Shown: positions 41,414-49,430 of the stretch, in pieces
Layout: every line of letters starts with the position of its first letter
Numbering within the stretch: position 1 is the stretch's first letter
Assembly: GCA_937927575.1 (NCBI GenBank)
Contig: CALBEE010000151.1
Location: 1-49,430, forward strand
DNA from: an uncultured Saprospiraceae bacterium
GTDB lineage: Bacteria > Bacteroidota > Bacteroidia > Chitinophagales > Saprospiraceae
Direction of reading: 5' to 3'
Length of the DNA stretch: 49,430 bases
The notes under the pieces: model-generated
Databases searched by the model: none
The model's input: the letters and a program-made list of their open reading frames with translations, nothing else
Told to the model about the DNA's origin: nothing
Translations under genes and position numbers: made by a program

Positions 41414-43842
41414 TTGATTATGGTTATCGGAAAAGAAACGTCGTATTGAGGATTAGTCAAATTTAAATAATATATCCCAGTACTTAATTCTGGTAATTGT
41501 AATCTATTTTGACCTGGATCAAGATCATAATTTGACTTTTGAATAATACTTTTTCCATCTACGTTATATAAATGTATTGAAGCGTTAAATGTATTGAGAT
41601 TATTTAAATGGAATAATAAGTCTCCGTTAATAATTCGAATATTCTGAATAATATTTTCATTCAATTTATCTGAATAAATAGCCATTATTTCATCTCCATC
41701 TTTTATCTCTATAGAAGTATTTTGGATGTAGTTTTCAATAGTAATTCCATCTCGTAAGATTTCCCACCTATCAAAAATTAGATTGTTATCATCTGTAGAA
41801 GTACTAATATGTATTGGTTCGTTCTGGAAGTAATATCCTTCAAAAGGGAGTTGTATAGTATCCAAAGTATTGAGTGAAATATGTGTTGAATTAGGAAAGT
41901 TGCTGCTCAAGGTAATATTTGCTTCTCCACCTAGATCAAAATATTGATCCATATACAATCGAGCATAAGAAGGTCGCTCTTGAATATATAAATGCATTCG
42001 AGCTATATAATAATCCAACCAATCGGTATAAGTTCCAACATATTTTTGAAACTGTCTTGGCATTTCTGGATCAAGAATATCTACCATCTCATCTAATTCT
42101 CTAGCAAAATTTTCTTCACTCAAAAGTGTATTGAATAAATCTTGATGACGATTGGAATATCTATTTCGGAATTCGTCATTGTCCATCAGGCTTTTTAAAA
42201 TGTTGACATGCTTATTACTATCAGCATATTCTACCATTTTTAGTCCTAATAAATCTTCGCTGTATTTGGTCCATGGCCATCGATACATGGCAATATCCAT
42301 ATCATAAAGAATGTACCGCCATTTACTATTTGGTTGGTCCGATTTCCAAAATCTGATATTATGCTGAGGCCAAGCTTTATTATTAAGGCCCATTTCATAG
42401 ACGAAGTAGTCAATGAAACTATTGATATCTAATAAGGCCTCTGCCTGTTCGTAATTAGAAGTAACAGACATATCGTTATTCCAAATAAAATCATGCATGG
42501 CAACAAAATCTACAGAAGATCCATGTACAGCGGCGGTATCTACATCGACTACGCTGAATGTATTTAGTTCTAATCCATAATTTTGATTGATATAGTATTC
42601 ATCTGCCTTTTCTCTAAGTCCCATTACACCAAAGTATTTACCATTTAGGTAGCATACTACTGGTTCGTACCCTAAGGCATCGACATCCAAGTTGTTGAGA
42701 GTGGCTAACTTGGATAAAAAGCCATCCCTTAGATGCGCGGCATTAAAATCTCCACTTGCATTGCGGACTACTATTTTTTTAACTGCTTTTAATTCTGGTT
42801 TGCTGCTATAGAATGGATATTCAAATCTTTGATCCGCATATTGATTGGCTACCATCCGAAAGGATCGCGCAGGACTAGTTCTAGATTCTCTTCCGCCATG
42901 AATTTGCAAAGCTGCATCTTCCTCATAGACTATCTGTCCATCAATATAATATTGGAAATGAACTGGCTTTTCATCATCACTCCAAAAGTTAGCTCCCCAA
43001 TGTGGCCATTCTTCTTCGGCATTAGGGCCAAATTCAAAAATTCCTTCTTCGAAGCTAAATAGATCAGTACTATCACCTACTACAGACAATAAGGGTAGGC
43101 TGTGGTCTACATCTATGAAGTAAGTTTCACATTGAATAGGAGAGTCTAAGTATCCTTCTTTATCCGCCCAATAGCAGACTACTGTAGTTTCAAAAAGTTC
43201 GATGGATTGACCATTGTAGATAAATTCATCTTTTTTGGACCGATCATTAAAGTTGTAATGCACTTCGCCTTCAGATGAAAAGTCTATAGTCACATGGTTC
43301 TGATAAATGCCTCCTGCAATTGTGGGAGTAGGAATTGATAACCTTTGCTGTATATCGCTTGGCTGATTTTGCGCTAAAGGAGAAGGTGTCAAATATTCTA
43401 GTTGACCATCGACTACTCCATAACTAACATCTGATTTTAACTGTGGTACTATCACATGATCCACTATTTGCCGATCTGGAGATTTGAGTACGACCTCTTC
43501 TCCAAGTTTTGCTAATTTGAAAGAGGTTCGCAATTCATCTGCATTATCTTGTCCATCGGCTAATATTAACAGAAATTCTCCTGCTGCAATAGTAACATCT
43601 GGCAATTGCCACTTATAGGAATAGTCTAAATTGTCAGATATGTAGTACCCTTCTAATGATATTGCCGAATCGCTGGTATTAAGCAACTCAATCCAATCAG
43701 GTGAATCTCCATTATTATCTAAGAAGGAGTCATTATTACTTGAGCACACCTCATTAATTATTATCTGACCTAATGCTGAGAAGGTAGAGCAAAGCAATAG
43801 GATAGATATAAAACCCACTTGATGTAGATACTTAATAGACAT
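41410..43842 (-). CDS. T9SS-exported CotH-kinase protein with lamin-tail domain
   Basis: An 810-residue secreted protein (signal peptide MSIKYLHQVGFISILLLCSTFSALGQ). A lamin-tail domain (about 27-150: IIINEVCSSNNDSFLDNNGDSPDWIELLNT) is followed by a chitobiase-C-like Ig module (about 170-245), the CotH domain (about 255-590) with LQIHGGRESRTSPARSFRM, VRNASGDFNAAHLRDGFLSKL, YFGVMGLREKADEYY and the DMD-containing ILYDMDIAMYRW, then an Ig-like part and a T9SS type-A sorting domain (IYYLNLTNPQ to ITIIK). CotH proteins phosphorylate spore-coat proteins in Bacillus. The substrate here is unknown. It heads a two-gene operon with the lipoprotein. Confidence 0.88.
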   Translation of the reverse strand: MSIKYLHQVGFISILLLCSTFSALGQIIINEVCSSNNDSFLDNNGDSPDWIELLNTSDSAISLEGYYISDNLDYSYKWQLPDVTIAAGEFLLILADGQDNADELRTSFKLAKLGEEVVLKSPDRQIVDHVIVPQLKSDVSYGVVDGQLEYLTPSPLAQNQPSDIQQRLSIPTPTIAGGIYQNHVTIDFSSEGEVHYNFNDRSKKDEFIYNGQSIELFETTVVCYWADKEGYLDSPIQCETYFIDVDHSLPLLSVVGDSTDLFSFEEGIFEFGPNAEEEWPHWGANFWSDDEKPVHFQYYIDGQIVYEEDAALQIHGGRESRTSPARSFRMVANQYADQRFEYPFYSSKPELKAVKKIVVRNASGDFNAAHLRDGFLSKLATLNNLDVDALGYEPVVCYLNGKYFGVMGLREKADEYYINQNYGLELNTFSVVDVDTAAVHGSSVDFVAMHDFIWNNDMSVTSNYEQAEALLDINSFIDYFVYEMGLNNKAWPQHNIRFWKSDQPNSKWRYILYDMDIAMYRWPWTKYSEDLLGLKMVEYADSNKHVNILKSLMDNDEFRNRYSNRHQDLFNTLLSEENFARELDEMVDILDPEMPRQFQKYVGTYTDWLDYYIARMHLYIQERPSYARLYMDQYFDLGGEANITLSSNFPNSTHISLNTLDTIQLPFEGYYFQNEPIHISTSTDDNNLIFDRWEILRDGITIENYIQNTSIEIKDGDEIMAIYSDKLNENIIQNIRIINGDLLFHLNNLNTFNASIHLYNVDGKSIIQKSNYDLDPGQNRLQLPELSTGIYYLNLTNPQYDVSFPITIIK

Positions 43843-43946
43843 GAAGCGAAGATATGACTTTATGATCTAGCTTGTGGTGTGTAGGAAGACATTGTTGATA
43901 GGTGGCGTGATGGTTCTTAAGTTAATTGATTGTATATTTAAGTACG

Positions 43947-43954
43947 CAAATATA
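43947..43954 (-). promoter_or_regulatory. -7 element TATATTTG (minus strand)
   Basis: CAAATATA on the plus strand. It is about 105 bases upstream of the CotH gene start. No -33 TTG was found. Confidence 0.35.
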
Positions 43955-44062
43955 CAATCATGAATGACCTCTCGTATGTGCTATAACAATATTCCTTAAA
44001 GTATAGATAATCATTGTTCGTCATGCATGTCGAAGTAAGCATGCTATATCTACGTTTTTGCC

Positions 44063-44070
44063 TACTTTTG
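44063..44070 (+). promoter_or_regulatory. -7 element TACTTTTG
   Basis: It matches TAnnTTTG and ends 23 bases before the ATG at 44094. No -33 TTG was seen. Confidence 0.4.
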
Positions 44071-44093
44071 CAGCTTCAAGATTGTCATTATAT

Positions 44094-45032
44094 ATGAGCT
44101 TACAAATATCAGTAGCGATACCATTACTTAACGAGGAAGAATCTCTTCCTGAACTCGCACAATGGATCGATAAAGTCATGAAGGCTAATAATTTTAGCTA
44201 TGAAATAATATTTGTCGATGATGGGAGCACTGATGGTTCTTGGAATCTCATCCAAGATCTTAAGCAAAAGTATGATGAGATAAGGGCGATAAAGTTTAGA
44301 AGAAATTATGGGAAATCGCCAGGTCTTCAAAAAGCTTTTGAAGCTGCTCAAGGAGAGGTAGTGATTACTATGGATGCTGATCTTCAAGATAGTCCAGATG
44401 AAATTCCAGAATTATATAGAATGATTACTGAAGAAGGATATGATTTGGTGTCAGGATGGAAGAAAAAGAGGTATGATCCCATTACCAAAACGATTCCTAC
44501 AAAATTATATAATGGAGTTACTAGAATGATGTCAGGTATCAAGCTCAATGATATGAACTGTGGACTCAAGGCATATAAAAAAGAAGTGGTTAAAAATATA
44601 GAGGTCTACGGTGATATGCATAGATATATACCTGTGATAGCAAAGTCGGCAGGATATGGCAAAATAGGAGAAAAAGTAGTGCAACATCAAGCTAGAAAAT
44701 ATGGTAGCAGCAAATTTGGTATCAACAGATTTATAAGAGGACCATTGGATTTGGCTTCTATTATGTTCGTAAGTAAATATGGAAAAAGACCTATGCACTT
44801 CTTTGGAATGATAGGCTTGATTCTATTAATGATTGGATTTGTGTTGTTGGCCTATTTGAGTGTGAAAAAAATATTTTTTGCTCAAGTCGGTATTGCAAGT
44901 TTACCTTCTTTTTATTTAGGTATGCTTTCAATCATTGTTGGGGTTCAGTTATTTATAGCTGGATTTTTGGCAGAGTTAATTAGTCGAAATGCACCTGGAA
45001 GAAATAATTATATAGTGGAAGAGACGATCTAA
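44094..45032 (+). CDS. GT2 glycosyltransferase, DPM1/GtrB type
   Basis: A 312-residue membrane glycosyltransferase. The frame continues up to 44058, but ATG 44094 begins MSLQISVAIPLLNEEESLPEL, the standard start. VDDGSTDGSW (about 40-49), RNYGKSPGLQKAFEAAQGEVVITMDADLQDSPDE (metal-binding DADLQD) and LNDMNCGLKAYKKEV follow. Two C-terminal helices (FFGMIGLILLMIGFVLLAYL, FYLGMLSIIVGVQLFIAGFLAELI) complete the dolichol-phosphate mannosyltransferase type. It probably transfers a sugar to undecaprenyl phosphate for envelope glycans. DUF4199 genes lie upstream, separated by the reverse CotH pair. Confidence 0.92.
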   Translation: MSLQISVAIPLLNEEESLPELAQWIDKVMKANNFSYEIIFVDDGSTDGSWNLIQDLKQKYDEIRAIKFRRNYGKSPGLQKAFEAAQGEVVITMDADLQDSPDEIPELYRMITEEGYDLVSGWKKKRYDPITKTIPTKLYNGVTRMMSGIKLNDMNCGLKAYKKEVVKNIEVYGDMHRYIPVIAKSAGYGKIGEKVVQHQARKYGSSKFGINRFIRGPLDLASIMFVSKYGKRPMHFFGMIGLILLMIGFVLLAYLSVKKIFFAQVGIASLPSFYLGMLSIIVGVQLFIAGFLAELISRNAPGRNNYIVEETI

Positions 45033-45120
45033 TGTTTTTAGATTTTTAATCCATTTGAACTTATCACGTCGAGATATTTTATTAAAGCAAAAAGAATATT
45101 AAAATCATATAATTACTCGT

Positions 45121-46512
45121 ATGAAGTACAGAAAGGAAAAAGATAGTATTGGATATATTAAAGTGCCTGCGGACGCTTATTACGGACCTCAGACTCAGAG
45201 GTCTACTCAAAATTTTAAAATTGGAGGACAGCGTATGCCATTAGAGGTGGTTAAAGCTTTCGGAGTTCTAAAAATGGCAGCAGCAAGAACGAATGCGGCA
45301 TTAGGCGCCTTACCAAAGTCTAAAGCTGCTTTAATAGAAAAGGTTTGCAAAGAAATTATCGCTGGAAAACTGGATGATCAATTTCCATTAGTAGTATGGC
45401 AAACAGGAAGTGGTACGCAATCCAATATGAATGTCAATGAAGTAATTGCTAACAGAGGACATGTATTAAAAAAAGGCAAGCTCACTGATGATAAAAAAGC
45501 ATTACATCCAAATGATGATGTAAATAAATCGCAGTCATCGAACGATACTTTTCCGACCGCAATGCATATCGCAGCATATCAAATGATAGTTGATGTAACT
45601 ATTCCTGGTTTGAAAAAATTGAGAAATACACTCCATGCAAAATCAGTGGAATATATGAAAGTAGTAAAGATTGGTAGGACGCATTTTATGGATGCGACGC
45701 CACTTACACTGGGTCAAGAACTTTCTGGTTACGCATCACAAATAGAACATGGCATCAGAGCTATTGAAAATACATTAGCGCATCTTTCGGAATTAGCGCT
45801 TGGCGGTACAGCTGTAGGTACTGGATTAAATACTCCAAGAGGATACGCTAAAAAAGTAGCGAAAGAAATAGCAAATATTACGGGTCTTCCTTTTGTTACT
45901 GGTACCAATAAATTTGAAGGTTTAGCAGCACATGATGCCATAGTGGAATCACATGGTGCTCTAAAGACAGTGGCAGTTTCTCTAATGAAAATAGGTAATG
46001 ATATCAGAATGTTAGCTTCTGGTCCTAGATGTGGAATTGGGGAGTTGAATATTCCTGCAAACGAACCAGGATCTTCCATCATGCCTGGAAAAGTAAATCC
46101 TACACAGTCTGAGGCTTTGACAATGGCTATGGCTCAAGTGATGGGTAATGATGTTGCCATTAATGTAGGTGGTATGAATGGACATTTTGAATTAAATGTT
46201 TTTAAACCTATGATGATATATAATTTCTTGATGTCAGCAAGACTGATAGGCGATGCATGTAATAGCTTCAATGATAATTGTGTAGAAGGTCTGGAGCCTA
46301 ATTACGAAAATATTACTGCGAATCTCAATAATAGTTTGATGCTTGTAACTGCACTAAATACTAAGATCGGTTATGATAATGCTGCGACGATTGCTAAGAA
46401 AGCGCATAAGGAAGGAACTACACTAAAGCAAGCTGCTCTGGATTTAGGGTTTCTTACCGAAAAGGAATATGACAAGTGGGTAAGACCAGAAAAAATGACA
46501 AAAGGCCTTTAG
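45121..46512 (+). CDS. fumC: Class II fumarate hydratase
   Basis: A 463-residue cytosolic enzyme of the TCA cycle (fumarate to malate). [19 protein letters not shown] (about 100-118), [33 protein letters not shown] and the superfamily signature [15 protein letters not shown] (about 318-332) are all intact. Length fits the homotetrameric, iron-independent class II enzymes. It stands 88 bp after the glycosyltransferase gene and has its own terminator. Confidence 0.97.
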   Translation: MKYRKEKDSIGYIKVPADAYYGPQTQRSTQNFKIGGQRMPLEVVKAFGVLKMAAARTNAALGALPKSKAALIEKVCKEIIAGKLDDQFPLVVWQTGSGTQSNMNVNEVIANRGHVLKKGKLTDDKKALHPNDDVNKSQSSNDTFPTAMHIAAYQMIVDVTIPGLKKLRNTLHAKSVEYMKVVKIGRTHFMDATPLTLGQELSGYASQIEHGIRAIENTLAHLSELALGGTAVGTGLNTPRGYAKKVAKEIANITGLPFVTGTNKFEGLAAHDAIVESHGALKTVAVSLMKIGNDIRMLASGPRCGIGELNIPANEPGSSIMPGKVNPTQSEALTMAMAQVMGNDVAINVGGMNGHFELNVFKPMMIYNFLMSARLIGDACNSFNDNCVEGLEPNYENITANLNNSLMLVTALNTKIGYDNAATIAKKAHKEGTTLKQAALDLGFLTEKEYDKWVRPEKMTKGL

Positions 46513-46534
46513 AGCTTTCAGAATACAATTGAAT

Positions 46535-46573
46535 AAAAAACCTCGTATCATTAATTTGATATGAGGTTTTTTT
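46535..46573. terminator. Terminator after fumC
   Basis: AAAAAACCTC-GTATCA pairs with TGATAT-GAGGTTTTTT around a TTAATT loop, with a T run following. The A run on the left means it may also work in reverse. Confidence 0.88.
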
Positions 46574-46825
46574 GTGCGTCACTTTGAGATATGACCTCTT
46601 TGTTAGAATCTTTTACACTATTTCACGCTAGGATTTAATTTCCCAAAATCTATAGATTTCAAGAGTCAAGATGACCGATGGCCACTGCCAGATGACCGTT
46701 CATCAATAAATTAAATTTTCAACTCACCTTATTTCTCTCTCAAGTTACATTCACTTGAAGTATGGCTACTATTTAATTTAATGTAGCTAATAAGTACTCT
46801 TTTTTCAATAGTAAACCCTCTTTTT
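46574..46825. other. Intergenic region before the Kazal protein
   Basis: With the fumC terminator this makes a 313-bp gap. No ORF is supported. It contains the two-copy AGATGACCG repeat (46669-46698) and an inverted repeat TCAAGT-TACATTC-ACTTGA at 46740-46758. No full TAnnTTTG box was found before the ATG at 46826. Confidence 0.5.
46669..46698. repeat. Two-copy direct repeat AGATGACCG
   Basis: AGATGACCG occurs at 46669-46677 and again at 46690-46698, starting 21 bp apart, which is two helical turns. Phased direct repeats upstream of a gene can be activator sites. No regulator can be named. Confidence 0.45.
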
Positions 46826-49430
46826 ATGAAACCAAATTTCAACTATTCAAGATGGATTTTTCTAGCGCTAATTCTAGCCTTTAGCCATCTTGTTTTGAAT
46901 GCACAAGAACCTTGCGACCCTATGGAATGTTGCTTGGATAATGAAGGATTTGAAGATTTTAATCTTGGTCCTTTTCCTTCTACGCCACCGTTTCAATCTC
47001 CAGGTTTTTATGCGAGCAGTGGAAGTATAACTGTGGTAAGTGAAGGACATAATGATCCACAAAGTGTCGAGTATGTAGTAGGTACTGGAACTTCTTTGGC
47101 ATATACAGGTGGAAGCGGAGTAGCGGGACCAGTTCCAGCTATGTTGGCAGGCAATGAATACTGTGTAGAGTTTTGTCTTTTTGTTGTCCAAGATAACGGT
47201 CCTATTACCATTTCATTATCAACGAGTAGTGGTAGCTTTTTTGTATCTAATTATAGTTTTACAGGATCATGGGAAACGATTACCGTTCCTACTTACACAC
47301 CTGCAGTGGATCACCCAGAAATATTTTTTAATATTAATGGAACAGTAGAAGTACCAGTAAGACTTGACAATATTTGTATTGACGATCAAGGTGGAGGTGA
47401 TGGCTGTATGGCTGAATTCGAATTGGAATCCGTTGATGAATGTGGTATATATTGTTTTAATAATTTATCCTGTGGCGATGGTCTTTCTTATGATTGGAGT
47501 GTAAGAAATGGTATTTCTGTTGAAGTGGCCTCAGGCATTGCTGAAGATTTTTGTTATGATTTTCAAGTATCAGATACATATACTATTGTACTAACCATTA
47601 CTGGTGCAGATGGATGTATGGATGAGTACATACAAGAATTACAAATAGATGTAGTGAATGACCCTTTTGTTTTTGATTGCTCTTTCAGTGAGACCATTAC
47701 TGCCCAAGGTGGAAGTGATTGCACTTATGACTATACCATTCCATTTCTAACTTGGAGTGGTGGAGTAGGCGTTCCTACTGTTAGTGTTTTATTGAATAGC
47801 AGTACTTATAATGAAGGTGATGTTGTAACACTTTCTGCTGGTACATATAGCGTGGTGTATCTGATTACAGGCGATTGCGGTTTAGAAACAACCTGTTCTT
47901 TTGTTATTACGATCGAATGTGAAGGCGAAGAACTTCCAGATCATTGCGGATGGATGGTAGCTACTTGTTATGGTACGGAAGCGATACCTGATGTAGCTGT
48001 GCTTATGGATACAAGATTTAATTCAGCAGCACCACAAGGTCAAGATTGGAATGATGTAACTTTAGGAGTAAATCGGATAACGTCCATTCATCCTACTATG
48101 TGGAATGCCAATGATATCGGACAAGTATTTGGTATAGCCGTTGATGATTTTGGTGGCATATATTTGGGAGCGTCAAGAGTATATAATAACGTTTTTGAAT
48201 TAAGTACACCTTTACCTAAAACTGGACCTGCTGGTTCAGGTGGAATATATTTCACAGATTTTAATAATGTAAATGTTACTACACCTTTAGTGACTACTAT
48301 AAATGTGGCCACCAGTAATACAGTAGGAACAAATACCATCCCTAATACTGGAGGTACTAATAATGGGATAGGAAACATCGCTTACGATAAAACTAACGAC
48401 CAACTTTTTGCTACAAACTTAGAAGATGGCCGTCTCTATAGAATAGATCGTGCTACTGGAAATGTGCTGAGTATTTTTGATCCTCTTGGATTAGATGGTG
48501 GTGCTGCTGGTTTAGTACCTGTTAATGAAAGGATTTTTGGAGTAGGAGTCTATACCACATCAGGAGTTACAAAAGTATATTATGCGGTATCAAATTCTGT
48601 TGCGGCTAATAGAGCTATTTATTCTATTACTTTAGATGCCAGTGGTGAATTTTCTGCAAATGATTCTGGAGGCAATGTTTTTGTTGATGCGCCACAAAGC
48701 TCTGTATTGGAACTGACTAATATTCCTGGTACTCAATTAATAATTACGGATATTGCTTTTTCTAGTCAAGGTGAAATATTATTGGCAGAGCGTGGTAATC
48801 CTCATGCTTCTCGTACTTTCGAATATACTTATGTAGGCGGTAGTTGGATTATCGCAGATGACTTTTTAACAGGAAGAGGAACTGGACAAAATACAGCTGG
48901 TGGTGTAGATTATGGTGAAGAAGAAATGAATGGAGTAATCAACCAACAATGTGATGCCTTAGTTTGGTCTTCTGTTAATTTTGCCGAGACTTTAATTAAT
49001 CCATGCTGTGTATATGGTGTACAAGGTTCTTCTTCAAGTGGAAATTCTTCTAATCAAGCAACAAATTATGCCAACGATTATTTTATCGATTTGAATGGTG
49101 CGTATGGTACATTGGATAAAAACGGAGTAGGTGATGTAGAGTTGTTCCATTGTGGATGTCCAGCAGATGTTTCTCAATGTGATTCTTTGATGGTCATGTC
49201 TAGACCTTTTCCGGAGGAGTGTTTTGATCAAAGTATTATTACTGGTAATCCGTGTACGTTCGAATTCGATCCTGTTTGCGGATGTGATGGTGTGACATAC
49301 GGTAATGCCTGTGAAGCTCAGGAAGCTGGAATTACGACTTTTGTTCAAGGCGAATGTAATGGAGAAAATACTCCAGAGTTGAGTGGACTTTGCTGTTACG
49401 CTCTTGATATTAAAAATAATTATGGACCGA
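46826..49430 (+). CDS. Large secreted protein with propeller and Kazal domain, 3' end beyond window
   Basis: An open frame of at least 868 codons from ATG 46826 to the edge with no stop. The start is MKPNFNYSRWIFLALILAFSHLVLNAQ, a signal peptide. A cysteine-rich jelly-roll-like domain (about 30-190) precedes a PKD-like part (about 200-270, SYDWSVRNGISVEV), a second Ig-like part, and a six- or seven-bladed propeller-like region (about 375-700: FGIAVDDFGGIYLG, NIAYDKTNDQLFATN). Residues about 799-844 are a Kazal-type inhibitor domain (CFDQSIITGNPCTFEFDPVC then DGVTYGNACEA). Such domains inhibit serine proteases in eukaryotes; in bacteria the role is uncertain. A C-terminal sorting domain would be expected past the edge. 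Confidence 0.87.
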   Translation, partial: MKPNFNYSRWIFLALILAFSHLVLNAQEPCDPMECCLDNEGFEDFNLGPFPSTPPFQSPGFYASSGSITVVSEGHNDPQSVEYVVGTGTSLAYTGGSGVAGPVPAMLAGNEYCVEFCLFVVQDNGPITISLSTSSGSFFVSNYSFTGSWETITVPTYTPAVDHPEIFFNINGTVEVPVRLDNICIDDQGGGDGCMAEFELESVDECGIYCFNNLSCGDGLSYDWSVRNGISVEVASGIAEDFCYDFQVSDTYTIVLTITGADGCMDEYIQELQIDVVNDPFVFDCSFSETITAQGGSDCTYDYTIPFLTWSGGVGVPTVSVLLNSSTYNEGDVVTLSAGTYSVVYLITGDCGLETTCSFVITIECEGEELPDHCGWMVATCYGTEAIPDVAVLMDTRFNSAAPQGQDWNDVTLGVNRITSIHPTMWNANDIGQVFGIAVDDFGGIYLGASRVYNNVFELSTPLPKTGPAGSGGIYFTDFNNVNVTTPLVTTINVATSNTVGTNTIPNTGGTNNGIGNIAYDKTNDQLFATNLEDGRLYRIDRATGNVLSIFDPLGLDGGAAGLVPVNERIFGVGVYTTSGVTKVYYAVSNSVAANRAIYSITLDASGEFSANDSGGNVFVDAPQSSVLELTNIPGTQLIITDIAFSSQGEILLAERGNPHASRTFEYTYVGGSWIIADDFLTGRGTGQNTAGGVDYGEEEMNGVINQQCDALVWSSVNFAETLINPCCVYGVQGSSSSGNSSNQATNYANDYFIDLNGAYGTLDKNGVGDVELFHCGCPADVSQCDSLMVMSRPFPEECFDQSIITGNPCTFEFDPVCGCDGVTYGNACEAQEAGITTFVQGECNGENTPELSGLCCYALDIKNNYGP

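Noticed and set aside
45729-46082. 117-aa antisense ORF in fumC
   Set aside because: It lies wholly within highly conserved fumC coding sequence and shows no domain.
48088-48378. 96-aa antisense ORF in the right-edge gene
   Set aside because: It is opposite an open frame that runs without a stop from 46826 and encodes recognisable domains.

Overview
The window looks like chromosomal DNA of a Bacteroidota bacterium, most likely in or near the Saprospiria/Saprospiraceae. The signs are AT-rich coding sequence, several large secreted proteins ending in type IX secretion (T9SS) type-A sorting domains, Bacteroidota-specific families (DUF4199, DUF4412-like, small PspC, BatA-like N-terminus), -7 promoter elements of the TAnnTTTG type, and a Kazal domain in a giant secreted protein. 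The placement is inferred from gene content; there is no rRNA or other marker here to prove it. No IS element, integrase, phage gene or CRISPR array was seen.

Layout, left to right. 1-1.7 kb: the start of a CrtA-like monooxygenase cut by the window edge (minus), a DUF4412-like secreted protein, and a 50-aa YqaE/Pmp3 membrane protein. 1.8-6.8 kb: a propeller-type LytS-family histidine kinase, then a BlaI repressor and a BlaR1-like M56 metallopeptidase overlapping by 4 bp, behind a promoter carrying two inverted-repeat operators; the M56 protein ends in about ten 29-residue IHGV repeats. 6.8-9.8 kb (minus): an FAD oxidoreductase and a NapH-like membrane polyferredoxin in one operon. 10.1-12.9 kb: two T9SS cargo proteins, one with an Omp28/thioredoxin-like domain with a CPWC motif. 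13-17.8 kb: housekeeping genes (6-pyruvoyl-tetrahydropterin synthase family, DNA polymerase III delta', PSP1/RicT-like, dihydrolipoyl dehydrogenase). 17.9-21.7 kb (minus): a small beta-barrel, a ComEA-like triple HhH protein and ComEC. 21.9-22.1 kb: tRNA-Ser(GCT) and tRNA-Pro(TGG). 22.3-26.7 kb: a sodium:solute symporter, a PspC mini-protein, a lipoprotein and a di-heme cytochrome c peroxidase.

26.7-35.7 kb (minus): a kinase/phospho-lyase fusion (APH plus ETNPPL-like class III aminotransferase), a 1078-aa sortilin-like propeller, a 779-bp gene-poor stretch with a possible 46-aa gene, and a sugar dehydrogenase/diheme/T9SS fusion. 35.9-46.5 kb: a BatA/VWA protein, a dihydroorotase homologue that has lost key active-site residues, two tandem DUF4199 membrane proteins, a reverse-oriented lipoprotein/CotH pair, a DPM1-like glycosyltransferase and fumarase C. 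46.8 kb to the right edge: an unfinished secreted protein of at least 868 residues with PKD-like, propeller and Kazal regions.

The items most worth following are the BlaI/M56-repeat system and its operator layout, the kinase/phospho-lyase fusion, the degenerate dihydroorotase kept in a BatA-DUF4199-GT2 neighbourhood, and the FAD-oxidoreductase/polyferredoxin pair. None is clearly a wholly new system from sequence alone.
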